Shown here: in pieces, positions 26,423 through 35,616 of the stretch
Layout of the letters: every line of letters starts with the position of its first letter
Numbering within the stretch: the stretch's first letter is position 1
Source of the DNA: an uncultured Bacteroidales bacterium
GTDB taxonomy: Bacteria; Bacteroidota; Bacteroidia; Bacteroidales; Bacteroidaceae
DNA: 64,000 nt
Direction: 5' to 3'
NCBI GenBank assembly: GCA_902796835.1
Contig: CADBQP010000037.1
Location: forward strand, 62,001-126,000
Made by a program: the position numbers and the translations under genes
The notes under the pieces: generated by a model
Database searches by the model: none
What the model was told of the DNA's origin: nothing
What the model saw: the letters and a program-made list of their open reading frames with translations, nothing else

Positions 26423-28960
26423 CTAGTCCATTTCGATGACGGTGATGCCGGCGCCGCCGAATTGCACGTGCTCGTCGTGAACGTGTGCCACGCCTGGGAG
26501 TGAAGCGGCGTATTTTCTCACCACTTCGCGCAACACTCCGCCGCCTGTACCGTGGAGAATTCTTACACGTGGATAGTTTAGGGCCAAGGCGTCGTCCATG
26601 AAGGCAGCCAGCTCTCGCATGGCCTCGTCGGCGCGGTAGCCACGTATGTCGAGCTCGGGCTTGAATTGCAGGCGTCGCTCTGCCATGGCGTCGCGGGTGG
26701 CTCTCGAAAGAAACGTGGCGGCTTTCTTGCTTCGGTCTTCGGCTGGCGGGGGTGCCACTCGCTCAAGGCGCGACAGCTTCACGTTGGTGTGCATCATTCC
26801 CACGAGGACTCGGGATTCTTTGGAGCCGATGCTTTCGATGAGCCCCACGGTGTTTTGTCCCTTGATGCGCACCCAATCGCCTACTGTAAGCGGCCCGCTT
26901 TCGAGAACGGCAGCTGCTGCATCTTGTTGCGGAGCTGAACCGGTGGCTGTGGCCGACAATGCAGCAGAGTCGGTTTTTCCACGCTGCTTGCGCCTTTCTT
27001 GCCGACGACGTATGCGCTCCATTTGGCGATCTATCTGCGTTGGTTCGCTATTTGCGCCATCGCCCAGCGTTTCGCGCTCCCATTGTGCCAACTCGCTGCG
27101 GGCTTTTCGGGTGCGTTCGGCCTCGGCTTGCGACTCCTTGATAGTTCGTATGGTGTTTTCAATACGTGCGTTGGCGCTTCTCACCAGTTGTTCGGCCTCG
27201 CCGCGGGCTCGCGCCATTACTTCGCGCTGCTCCTTGCTCAGTCGCGACAGCCGTCCTTCGTAGTCGCTCATCACGTGCTCGAGTTGCTCTTCGCGTCGTT
27301 CTATGCTCTGACGTTTGCGCTGCCAAAAGAGCTTGTCGCGCAGCGTGTCCTGCAGATAGCGGTCGGCAAGTATGTAGTTTTCGCCTACGAGCTTCTGAGC
27401 TGTCTCTATGATGTCGGCAGGCAGGCCTACGCGCTGCGCCATTTCCACGGCGAAAGAGCTTCCGGCGTTGCCCACCTGCAGGCAGAAGAGGGGCTGCATG
27501 GCTGCTCGGTCAAAGAGCATGGCGCCATTGACTACTGCAGGCTGGACATCGGCCACTCGCTTCAGATTTTCGTAGTGGGTAGTGACGATTCCCCAGGCAC
27601 CAATTTCGACAAAGCGCAGCAGGACGGCTTCGGCGAGGGCCGCGCCTATCTGAGGCTCTGTGCCGCTGCCGAACTCGTCGATGAGCAGTAGGCTGCTGCG
27701 TGTGGCATGGGCCATCATTTCTTTCATGTTGACCAGATGGGCCGAATAGGTGCTCAGGTCGTCGGAGAGACTCTGCTCGTCGCCAATGTCGGCAAAGATT
27801 CCGTCAAAAATGCCTGCGGTGGAGTTTTCGGCCACGGGTATGGGGAGGCCACACTGGAGCATGTATTGGAGCAGGCCCACGGTTTTGAGGCAAACAGATT
27901 TGCCACCGGCATTGGGACCAGAGATAATGAGCAGCCGCTCGCCACCCTTGAGGCGAATATCGAGCGGAACGATTTCTGCGCCTCTCATTTTGAGCGCACG
28001 CTGCAGGAGCGGATGACGGGCGGCGCGCCAATCGATGGCGCGGCTTGAGACTATGCGCGGCACGACGGCTTCGGTGGTGTCGCAAAAGGCGCTGACGGCA
28101 CGCAGAAAGTCGACTTCGGCCAGAAAACGGAAGGCATCAAGCAATTCGGGTATGCGGGGGCGAACGAGCGAAGTGAGTTCGGTGAGCAGCCGAAGCACTT
28201 CGCGCTGTTCGGATGCCTGGAGCTCGCGCACTCGGTTGTTGGCCTCGACTACGGCTGCAGGCTCCACGAAAACGGTGCGCCCTGAGGCCGATTCGTCGTG
28301 CACGATGCCTTTCAGGCGGCGGCGTGCCGCGGGGGCTACGGGGATTACCAAACGGCCGTCGCGCATGGTAGGCGCCACGTCGCGCTCAATCCAGCCGTCT
28401 TGCTGGCCCGACTTAATGATTTCGCGCAGCGAAGTGCCTATGCTCCGGCTGGCCGTCTCCATGTTATGGCGAATTTGCAGCAGGGCGGGCGATGCAGTGT
28501 CGCGCACCTTGCCATATTCGTTGAGCACTTTGTCGATCTGCGCTGCAAGGTCCTTGAAATCTGCTACGCCATCGGACATCTCGAGCAGCGACTCTAATTT
28601 TGTGTCGACATCGTCGGCTTGAGGCTTTCGAATGAGCGACACGATGCTGGCCACTGTGAGCAGCGAGCGGCGAAGCTTGAGCATGTTGCTCTCGTCCATG
28701 TGCGACCGTTCGGGCCGCACGCGCATCAGTGCCTCGCGCAAGTCGTAGAAATCGGGCTCGTAGCCATCTCCGCACAAATAGTCAAACTTTCTCCACTCTT
28801 CCACACGGGCCAGGGCCGACGTGATGGCGTTGTAGTCGGACCGGAAGGCCAACTTGTTGTCTACCCAGTCGGTGCCTAACGACGAAAGGCAGTGTCCGCG
28901 AAGCCACTGCCGAATTTCGTCGAAGCCTATCTTATGTTCAAAATTCTCGGGGTAAATCAT
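26423..28960 (-). CDS. mutS2: MutS2-type ATPase/nuclease
   Basis: 845 residues from the ATG at 28960 (MIYPENFEHKIGFD). MutS2 proteins act on recombination intermediates or rescue collided ribosomes, not in mismatch repair. The N-terminal MutS core lacks mismatch-recognition domains. Walker A GPNAGGKS is at 348-355, followed by Walker B LLIDEFGSGTEP and the H-loop TTHYENLK. A coiled-coil rich in Glu and Arg (about 520-640) and a KOW-like segment (LTVGDWVRIKGQNTVG) precede the C-terminal Smr nuclease domain with LDIRGYRADEA and HGTGGGVLR. Length is slightly above the usual 780-800. Confidence 0.95.
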   Translation of the reverse strand: MIYPENFEHKIGFDEIRQWLRGHCLSSLGTDWVDNKLAFRSDYNAITSALARVEEWRKFDYLCGDGYEPDFYDLREALMRVRPERSHMDESNMLKLRRSLLTVASIVSLIRKPQADDVDTKLESLLEMSDGVADFKDLAAQIDKVLNEYGKVRDTASPALLQIRHNMETASRSIGTSLREIIKSGQQDGWIERDVAPTMRDGRLVIPVAPAARRRLKGIVHDESASGRTVFVEPAAVVEANNRVRELQASEQREVLRLLTELTSLVRPRIPELLDAFRFLAEVDFLRAVSAFCDTTEAVVPRIVSSRAIDWRAARHPLLQRALKMRGAEIVPLDIRLKGGERLLIISGPNAGGKSVCLKTVGLLQYMLQCGLPIPVAENSTAGIFDGIFADIGDEQSLSDDLSTYSAHLVNMKEMMAHATRSSLLLIDEFGSGTEPQIGAALAEAVLLRFVEIGAWGIVTTHYENLKRVADVQPAVVNGAMLFDRAAMQPLFCLQVGNAGSSFAVEMAQRVGLPADIIETAQKLVGENYILADRYLQDTLRDKLFWQRKRQSIERREEQLEHVMSDYEGRLSRLSKEQREVMARARGEAEQLVRSANARIENTIRTIKESQAEAERTRKARSELAQWERETLGDGANSEPTQIDRQMERIRRRQERRKQRGKTDSAALSATATGSAPQQDAAAAVLESGPLTVGDWVRIKGQNTVGLIESIGSKESRVLVGMMHTNVKLSRLERVAPPPAEDRSKKAATFLSRATRDAMAERRLQFKPELDIRGYRADEAMRELAAFMDDALALNYPRVRILHGTGGGVLREVVRKYAASLPGVAHVHDEHVQFGGAGITVIEMD

Positions 28961-29001
28961 TTCAGAGCGCGAAGTTAACACAAATTTAGATAACCACGAG
29001 G

Positions 29002-31593
29002 CTATTGCCGAGCCTTGTTAAAGTTTTCCACCTCTTCGACATGTTTCGAATCTACCCAACCTTTTGTACGCTCGTCGGGCAATTCCACATAAAGCCAACG
29101 GTCTTCTTCCTGCCTTTGAAGCACTTTAAGGGTGGCGCCAGGCTGCACTTTCACCTTCGAGGCCTGCAAGGTGCTCGGAGTGGGTCGGAGCGGCGTTTCG
29201 GAAAGCACCACGGCCGTGGCACGACGGCCGCGCTTGGTCCAAGAAGCCACTGCCAGCACGTTGAGGGCAACAACCAGCAAAAGCATTGAGCCAACAATCC
29301 AAAGAGTTGAGCCAACTCGTCGGCGAACCGGCTTTGCTCTTAAAAACTTCCACAGGAAGATGGCCAGCAGGAGCAACCCCACGGCTGCCCAGGCAAAGAA
29401 CGTGGGGCTGAAACGGCTGAGCAACACCTCGGTCCACACCACAAAAAACATGTGGGGCGCAGGCGCATAGGTCAAGGCTGCTTTTTGCTGGCACACTTGG
29501 AGCCAGCGACGGGCATCGGCGTTGCGTGGATTTAGCCAAAGTGCACGCTCATACCAAAGAATGGCCATTGGATATTGATGCTGCTGCATGTAGCAGCTCG
29601 CAAGGTTGTAGCACGACGGAGAGGTGGGCAGTTTGGCAATAATTTGTTCGTAGGCTGCTGCAGCCTGCTGGTAGTTTCCCTTTATCATCAGGCTGTCGGC
29701 ACGCAGCGGGGCCGACAAATTCTGGGCTGCAAGGCCGCTGCCACACAACAACAGGCACAGGATGATTAGCATCTTGGACATGTTTTTTTCTGTATCTGAG
29801 TTCGACTTTTGAACATGGCCCATACTTTGGTGCAAAAGGTCGAGCATGGCGAGGGCCTCGGTCACGAGTTTGCCGGACTGCACGGACATTCCGCCCGGGG
29901 CGAAGGCTGCAAACTGACACTGCTCCACGAGGTCTTTATAACGAGCCACCACTTCTCCGGGCATGCCGCGGCTGGCGAGAAGGTCGGCCTGCTCGGCCAA
30001 CGAGAGCTTGTCGGCCTGCTCGTCGAGAGCCACCGAAAGATAAGACATGAGCGGCCGCACCACTTCCTCGCCGCTCTTAGTACCCTGTCGGCCCATCGCG
30101 CGCAGTGTCTTTCTTGAGGCCGCATAGGCAGTGTCGAGTCTGTTGCCAAACAAAAGGCGCATGCGCTTCAGCATCTTGGGCAGTGCAACAAGAAGGAGCA
30201 AAGCCAGCAACTGCAAGGCCATTATCGGCCACGGATTGTGCGACATCGGCGAAACGTCGCTGCGCTGCACCTGCGGCATGTTGGTCCCGTTCAGGTCGGA
30301 CGTGCTGATACCGTTGCCCGACCCCTGAGCCACAGATACAGACTTGGGCGGAATTTTTATTTCGACGTATTCTTTTTTATCAGGGTCGAAATAAATGAAG
30401 GGCGCAGCCTCAATAGCAAATCGGCCTGTGGCGCGCGGAATGATGGTATAGTCATACGTTATTGTTCCCTTTGAGCCCGAGGCTGTGGTCGTCACGTCTT
30501 CCTCCACCTTCGGGTCTTGTGTGTCGAAACTCTCTGGGAGCTGCAGGTGCAGAGGGCTGATGAGTTTCATGTTTCCAACGCCCGAAACGGTGATGCGGTA
30601 GGTCATGATATCGTTCGTGCGAGGAGTGGGCGTGAGCAGTTCGCCCTTCACGCTGAAATTGCCCACTGCCCCGCTGAAGTCGGCAGGTTTGGGCGCAGGG
30701 AGCGGTTTTACGTCGAGAAAAAGGTCGGCCACACTGCGCTGCACCACTTTCGAAACATGTCCGTCGTTGAAAAAGGCATCGAGGGGCGACATGTTTCGGG
30801 CGCGCTGCACAATGGTACAATCGAACGTCATGCCAGGAATGCGCAAACGGCCGGTTGTTTGAGGAAACAACACGTATTGCAACACGGTCATCACCCTGTA
30901 CGAAACTCCGCCGCGGTGTTCCACTGCCGTCTCGGGGTTGGGATTGGGAAGCTCGAGGGAAAGCATTCCTTCAAAGTCGGGCTTAGAGGCCAGCGAAAGG
31001 TTGCTAACCCCTACCACTACCTTAGAATAAAGTTTATAGGTGAGCAACACGGCATCCTGCTCATACACATGCACCTTATCGGTGGTTGCTGCCACGAAGA
31101 GGTCTCTGCCCGACACGCTTGAGCCCGCCTCTTGCAACTGTTCCGACTCCTTCTCTTCGCGCGAACGTTTCGGGGCGTTTTGCGAGGCTCCCACCGAACC
31201 GGTCACGGTAATAGTAACGGGGCGGCTGCTTATGGTTTGCTGCCCCACCCTCACACTTGCAGCTCCGATGGAGAGCTTGCCCGTTTTCTTGGGGCTGAGC
31301 ACGTAGGTATAGGTGGTCGAAGCGTTGTGCGAGGCTTTGCCGTTCACATACTGGTAGCTGTTGCTTACCGACGTGCTGGGCCCGGCCAGCACGTCGAAGT
31401 TTGAAAGCGAGGGCGGCGTGAAATTTGTGGCGTCGTCGCTGCTGACGATAAACCGAAGGTAGAAATATCCGTCGCCGTCGACGCTACCGGGCACCTCAAC
31501 CTTCATTGTCTGAGCTGAGAGCCATGCGGGAAAAAGCAGCGCTGACACGAGAGCCACAAACATTGGCTTGCAGAAAAGCAACGGGGCGTTCAT
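29002..31593 (-). CDS. BatD-BatE fusion: BatD beta-domains plus TPR/SH3 BatE-like part
   Basis: 863 residues from the ATG at 31593 (MNAPLLFCKP), with a signal peptide ending near SAQ. The first 600 residues are BatD-like: repeated beta-sandwich segments, a transmembrane helix (WPIMALQLLALLLLVALP) and a cytoplasmic helical part. Without any stop it continues into a BatE-like part: MSKMLIILCLLLCGSGLAA, a complete signal peptide, TPR repeats, two more transmembrane helices and an SH3-like end (LKVLQRQEEDRWLYVELPDE). BatD and BatE are separate genes in Bacteroides fragilis. An internal ATG at 29781, preceded by an A-rich stretch, could still start BatE alone. Either a lost stop codon made the fusion or one base is wrong. 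Confidence 0.85.
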   Translation of the reverse strand: MNAPLLFCKPMFVALVSALLFPAWLSAQTMKVEVPGSVDGDGYFYLRFIVSSDDATNFTPPSLSNFDVLAGPSTSVSNSYQYVNGKASHNASTTYTYVLSPKKTGKLSIGAASVRVGQQTISSRPVTITVTGSVGASQNAPKRSREEKESEQLQEAGSSVSGRDLFVAATTDKVHVYEQDAVLLTYKLYSKVVVGVSNLSLASKPDFEGMLSLELPNPNPETAVEHRGGVSYRVMTVLQYVLFPQTTGRLRIPGMTFDCTIVQRARNMSPLDAFFNDGHVSKVVQRSVADLFLDVKPLPAPKPADFSGAVGNFSVKGELLTPTPRTNDIMTYRITVSGVGNMKLISPLHLQLPESFDTQDPKVEEDVTTTASGSKGTITYDYTIIPRATGRFAIEAAPFIYFDPDKKEYVEIKIPPKSVSVAQGSGNGISTSDLNGTNMPQVQRSDVSPMSHNPWPIMALQLLALLLLVALPKMLKRMRLLFGNRLDTAYAASRKTLRAMGRQGTKSGEEVVRPLMSYLSVALDEQADKLSLAEQADLLASRGMPGEVVARYKDLVEQCQFAAFAPGGMSVQSGKLVTEALAMLDLLHQSMGHVQKSNSDTEKNMSKMLIILCLLLCGSGLAAQNLSAPLRADSLMIKGNYQQAAAAYEQIIAKLPTSPSCYNLASCYMQQHQYPMAILWYERALWLNPRNADARRWLQVCQQKAALTYAPAPHMFFVVWTEVLLSRFSPTFFAWAAVGLLLLAIFLWKFLRAKPVRRRVGSTLWIVGSMLLLVVALNVLAVASWTKRGRRATAVVLSETPLRPTPSTLQASKVKVQPGATLKVLQRQEEDRWLYVELPDERTKGWVDSKHVEEVENFNKARQ
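29287..29335. repeat. in-frame 21-bp repeat units inside the batE part
   Basis: Cores at 29289 (gagc), 29310 (gagc) and 29331 (ggct) lie 21 bases apart, as in the intergenic arrays. ttgagccaac occurs twice. In the gene this gives the seven-residue repeat VGSTLWI / VGSMLLL in a transmembrane helix. Chance similarity is possible for the third unit. Confidence 0.6.
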
Positions 31594-31668
31594 TTTTCGT
31601 AGCTTATATATAATATGTTGTAGCATGTGAGTAGATTCTTCAGATGGGCAGGTGTATGATGTGGCTGA

Positions 31669-32370
31669 CTACCAATTTTTTCCGTTCGAGCGAGAGCGTG
31701 GCCGCGCGGCGTTCATTTTTTCTTTGGCCTTTTGTTCAGCCTGTCGCGCCAAGCGTAGCAGTTTTTCGGTTTGCGGGTCGGTTTGCTGAGGTTGTTGGGG
31801 CTGCTGCTCAGGCTTTGACTTTTGCTGCTGGTTTTTCGGCTTTTGTTCCTGTTGTTGTTGCTGCTGTTGCTGTTGTTGCTGCTTCTGGTTTTGGTTTTGC
31901 TCTTCGTCTTTCAGCTGACGCTGGCAAAGGGCCAGATTATAGCGTGTTTCGTCGGCCGTGGGGTCGAGACGCAGGGCTTGCTTGTAGGCATCGATAGCCT
32001 GACGCAGGAGTTGCTGCTTCTTGTCGGGGTTCTGGTTGGCTGCACTTTGGTAGATGTAGCCCGTGTTGTGGTGGGCCATGGAGCGTACGAGCTTGTTGGG
32101 TTCACTTTTCGCGGCCTGCTCAAACAGTTTCAGCGCTTCGTCGGGATTGCTCTGCGCCAGGTAGGTGTTGGCCAGGTTAAACTGTGTGCGGCTACTGGCC
32201 GGCATTTCCTTTTGTGCCTGCAGGTAGTAGAGCTGGGCGCCCGAATAGTCTTGCTTGTTAAAGGCCCGGTTGCCCTGATGCAAGAGTTTGTTCAGTCTTG
32301 TCTGAGCCCCTGCCGGTTGAGCGGCGGCCAGCAAAACGAGGGCGAGAGATAGTATGAAGAGTCGTTTCAT
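31669..32370 (-). CDS. TPR protein with polyglutamine tract (BatC-like)
   Basis: 233 residues with a signal peptide (cleavage near PAGAQ, about residue 23). Three to four tetratricopeptide repeats follow (about 25-155), a protein-binding scaffold. Residues about 160-205 are almost only Gln with some Lys, Pro and Glu, encoded by mixed CAA and CAG codons. The C-terminus is basic. It sits between batB and batDE, where Bacteroides has batC. Its ATG overlaps the batB stop by four bases. Confidence 0.85.
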   Translation of the reverse strand: MKRLFILSLALVLLAAAQPAGAQTRLNKLLHQGNRAFNKQDYSGAQLYYLQAQKEMPASSRTQFNLANTYLAQSNPDEALKLFEQAAKSEPNKLVRSMAHHNTGYIYQSAANQNPDKKQQLLRQAIDAYKQALRLDPTADETRYNLALCQRQLKDEEQNQNQKQQQQQQQQQQQEQKPKNQQQKSKPEQQPQQPQQTDPQTEKLLRLARQAEQKAKEKMNAARPRSRSNGKNW

Positions 32371-33374
32371 TGTTTCTTAAAGCGTTTGAAGAAAGGATTT
32401 TTGGCATCGAACATAAAAATTCCTATGCCCAACAGGATGATGGCAAGCAAGCCAAAGGCCTGGAACTGCTCGTCGTAGGCGGTGTAGGTTGTCGTAGACG
32501 AAGATTTCTGGAGCGTTTCGAGTTTCGACTGCAACTGCTCCCAGGCATTGTTAGTGTTGTCCACGTGGATATAGTCGCCGTTTCCGGCTTTGGCAATGTT
32601 GCGACACATTTCCTCGTTGAGCTTAGAAATTACGGGTTGGCCGCTTTCGTCGGTCAGCGGGCCGTTCGAGGTGGGAATGAGCGAACCTTGCGCTGTTCCC
32701 ACTCCGAGTATATAAATCTTATGTCCGTTTTTGGCGGCCTTGGCGGCTGCATCGACGGCATTTTCCTCGTGGTCTTCACCATCGGTAATGACGATGATGG
32801 CCTTGCCCACTTTTTTGTTGTCGCTAAACTGCGACTGTGCCAGGTCGATGGCCGCACCTATGTTGGTTCCCTGCAGCGTTACGGAACCCGGTTCGAGCAC
32901 ATTGAGCCACATCTTGGCCGAAGCGAAATCGCTGGTGATGGGCACCTGCGGATAGGCTTCGCCTGCAAAGATATTGAGGGCCACCTTGTCGTTCTGCATG
33001 CGGTCGATGAGCGACGAGACGAGCAGTTTGGCCCGTTCCAGACGGCTTGGCTGCACATCAGTGGCGGCCATGGAATTCGACACGTCCATGCAAATTACGG
33101 CCTCAATGCCTGTAGTAGTTTTCGACTGCTCGCCAAGGCCGAACTGAGGGCGCGCCCACATCACAATGAGCAGGCTGAGCGCCAGCAGCGAGATTATCCA
33201 CTTTGCAAACAAGCGTTTTTCGGAGCGCAGGGGCGCAAGCGACGGAAGCATGTCGGCATCGGCAAAGCGGCGAAGGCGCCTACGGGCACGCAGCATGGAG
33301 AACACAAACAGCAGCAGCAACAAAGGCACCACTGTCAGCGCATAGAGATATGTGGGGTTTTCGAAACGAAACAT
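32367..33374 (-). CDS. batB: VWA-domain membrane protein BatB
   Basis: 335 residues: two N-terminal hydrophobic segments (about 9-27 and 57-74), then a von Willebrand factor A domain with the MIDAS motif DVSNS (97-101) and the later TDGEDHEEN loop, and a C-terminal transmembrane helix. With BatA it forms part of the Bat aerotolerance system described in Bacteroides fragilis. The pair overlaps the downstream TPR gene; between it and batA lies a four-unit 21-bp array. Confidence 0.92.
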   Translation of the reverse strand: MFRFENPTYLYALTVVPLLLLLFVFSMLRARRRLRRFADADMLPSLAPLRSEKRLFAKWIISLLALSLLIVMWARPQFGLGEQSKTTTGIEAVICMDVSNSMAATDVQPSRLERAKLLVSSLIDRMQNDKVALNIFAGEAYPQVPITSDFASAKMWLNVLEPGSVTLQGTNIGAAIDLAQSQFSDNKKVGKAIIVITDGEDHEENAVDAAAKAAKNGHKIYILGVGTAQGSLIPTSNGPLTDESGQPVISKLNEEMCRNIAKAGNGDYIHVDNTNNAWEQLQSKLETLQKSSSTTTYTAYDEQFQAFGLLAIILLGIGIFMFDAKNPFFKRFKKQ

Positions 33375-33416
33375 GACTGACTATCTATTAAAAAGTGTTG
33401 GCAACGTGGTTTTTAC

Positions 33417-33497
33417 GACCTCGGAGATATTTCAAACAACTGCCGCGATAGTTTAAACTGTCGCCGCGATAGTTTTTACGACCTCGGAGATATTTTT
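33417..33497. repeat. 21-bp-period array, 4 units, inside the bat operon
   Basis: Cores at 33421 (tcgg), 33442 (gccg), 33463 (gccg) and 33484 (tcgg), exactly 21 apart. Two unit types are mixed: cctcggagatattt outside and ccgcgatagttt in the middle. The array fills most of the batA-batB gap and ends at the batA stop. Confidence 0.93.
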
Positions 33498-34501
33498 CAG
33501 GGGATGCGCCTTAGCCACGTAGCCCTGAGCAACAGTTCGAGCAGAAGGGCAAGTATGGCCGCCAGCACAAAGGGCTGAAAGGCCTCGTAGTGCTGGTCGT
33601 AATTAATGGTTCGGAGTTTGGTTTTCTCGAGTTGATCGATGTCGTTATATATGTCGCGCAATTTGTTTTTGCTCGTGGCTCTGTAGAATATGCCTCCCGT
33701 GGCCTGCGCAATCTGCTGCAACGATGTGCTGTCTTTGCGGTGCTCCACGTCGGCCTCGTAGGTTTCGCCGTTGGGTAGCGTGGCCACTGCCTGGCGCGAA
33801 CTGCCCTCCGTGCCCACTGATATGGTATATACGCGAATGCCCATGCTCTTTGCGATGTCGGCAGCCATGAGTGGCGAAATTTCACCGGCATTGTTTTCGC
33901 CATCGGTGAGCAGAATGATGACCTTGCTCTTGGCTTTGCTCTTTTCTAGATGGGCAGCGGCATTGGCCACTCCCATTCCGATGGCCGTTCCAGGAGCAAT
34001 GATTCCGGCTTGCTGCAGGTCGCAGTTCACATACTGGAACATACGAAGCAGTGCCGAGTGGTCCGTGGTTAGCGGACACTGGGTGAAGGCTTCGCCGGCA
34101 AAGAGCGTAAGACCTATGTTGTCGTTGGGCCGGTTGCCCACAAACTCCACTGCCACTTGCTTGGCTGCCGTTATGCGGTCGGGGCGTAGGTCGGGAGTGA
34201 GCATGCTGGTCGAAACATCGAGGGCCAGCATAATGTCTATTCCCTCAGTCTCGCGCTCGCTAAGGGCCGTGTGAGTTTGCGGCCGGGCCATAGCCACGAC
34301 TACGAGGACAAAGGCTATGAGGCGCAGCACGAAAGGAAGATCCACCAGAGCCGCTCGCAGTGTCTTGGGTTGTCGCAGATAGTTTTTCGTGGTAGCCATC
34401 ATTATTGAGGGCGTGCGACGCTTGCTCAACAAAAAGTGCCACAAGACGAATGGAATGAGCGCCAGCAGTAAGAAAAAGTATGACGGATTAGCAAAAGTCA
34501 C
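33497..34501 (-). CDS. batA: VWA-domain membrane protein BatA
   Basis: 334 residues from a GTG at 34501 (MTFANPSYFFLL). N-terminal hydrophobic segments flank RRTPSIMMAT; the VWA domain has the MIDAS motif DVSTS (95-99), the TDGENNAGE loop and a C-terminal transmembrane helix. Preceded by a BatD-like gene and DUF58 and moxR genes, the usual bat order. The moxR-type AAA protein is thought to act on such VWA proteins. Confidence 0.92.
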   Translation of the reverse strand: MTFANPSYFFLLLALIPFVLWHFLLSKRRTPSIMMATTKNYLRQPKTLRAALVDLPFVLRLIAFVLVVVAMARPQTHTALSERETEGIDIMLALDVSTSMLTPDLRPDRITAAKQVAVEFVGNRPNDNIGLTLFAGEAFTQCPLTTDHSALLRMFQYVNCDLQQAGIIAPGTAIGMGVANAAAHLEKSKAKSKVIILLTDGENNAGEISPLMAADIAKSMGIRVYTISVGTEGSSRQAVATLPNGETYEADVEHRKDSTSLQQIAQATGGIFYRATSKNKLRDIYNDIDQLEKTKLRTINYDQHYEAFQPFVLAAILALLLELLLRATWLRRIP

Positions 34502-34525
34502 GACAAAGAAATGATTGAAGGGGAG

Positions 34526-35599
34526 TTAGAGAAAATTATTGTAGATTTCTTCGCCCAGATAGGCAGCCAGCACGACTATGGCTACGAACGTGAGCGCGGC
34601 CAGTGCCTCCTGCAACCTGCGCCGTCTGTTCTGTCGCTTGGCGTCGAGGGTGATTTCCTGAACTATGGGCTTTGGCTTCTCGGCAGGCTCCTGTTTGGTT
34701 TCGTTCACATAGCTCATGGCCTGCCACACACTGCGGTCGCGCTCCTGCATCGAGGCTTCATATTTTGCAAACTTCACCAAATCGGCTGTCTCGAGCACAT
34801 CTCTGAGCTCGCTGAGCGCAGTGGCATCGCCAAGGCCCGTGAGCGCTTCTATAATCTCGGACGAGGTTTTCTCGCGCGCTTCGATTCCAAAACGGTCGTG
34901 GATATATTGACGCAACACATCGGTGAGCTGCACAAAATAGTCCTTGCTGCCTCTCTCGTCCTCGGGCGTGCGCTTCTTAATCTCTTCGATGCTGCTGATG
35001 GCAAGCTGGTGGGGCAACATTCTGGGCGGCAGCACCACGCGCTTCACTATGGGCCGGCGGTCGGTGAGCCGCACGAGAAGTCCCACAAGCAGGACGGTGA
35101 GCGCAAAGAGCAGCACACCACACAAAAAAAGACGCGGCGACCACTGGAATATGGCGGGAACCACACCATGGGGGCCGGCAAAATTTTCCACATGAACGGT
35201 GTCGACAGGCACGGTACTCACTTTCAGTCCAAGATAGTGGGGTGAAGCATACGCCTTTCCGCCAACTTTCACTTCGAACGGCGGAATGGAATAAAGTGCC
35301 GAGTCGAACGACGTGAGCACATAGCTGCGAGTAAACGTGGAACGCGCGCCGTCGGGCGAAATCGCCGTGTCGACCTTGCCTACCTCGACAATCTCGACGC
35401 CTTGCACCAGCTGTGATTGCTCGCCCAAGGGAGGATAGACCACCTGAGCGCCGCGAGGAGCTACGACCTTGGTGTGGAGCCTCACTTGCTCGCCAATCAG
35501 AATGTCGGCCGAGTCGAGACGCTCTTCTACAACCACCTGGGCAGAGAGCACATGGCTGACTATAAAAACTATCGAGAGGATGAATAATCTTTTCAACAC
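34526..35599 (-). CDS. BatD-N-terminal-like membrane protein of the bat operon
   Basis: 357 residues from a GTG (35599) next to a TTG. A signal peptide ends at HVLSAQ. A beta-rich region (25-140) resembles the first domain of BatD-like proteins (ILIGEQVRLHTKV). A transmembrane helix lies at about 155-180, a cytoplasmic helical region in between (DYFVQLTDVLRQYIHDRFGIEA) resembles DUF4381-type proteins, and a second helix lies near the end. Placed between DUF58 and batA, as in other Bacteroidetes. No enzymatic motif is visible. Confidence 0.75.
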   Translation of the reverse strand: MLKRLFILSIVFIVSHVLSAQVVVEERLDSADILIGEQVRLHTKVVAPRGAQVVYPPLGEQSQLVQGVEIVEVGKVDTAISPDGARSTFTRSYVLTSFDSALYSIPPFEVKVGGKAYASPHYLGLKVSTVPVDTVHVENFAGPHGVVPAIFQWSPRLFLCGVLLFALTVLLVGLLVRLTDRRPIVKRVVLPPRMLPHQLAISSIEEIKKRTPEDERGSKDYFVQLTDVLRQYIHDRFGIEAREKTSSEIIEALTGLGDATALSELRDVLETADLVKFAKYEASMQERDRSVWQAMSYVNETKQEPAEKPKPIVQEITLDAKRQNRRRRLQEALAALTFVAIVVLAAYLGEEIYNNFL

Positions 35600-35616
35600 A
35601 ATATATAATATTAGGT

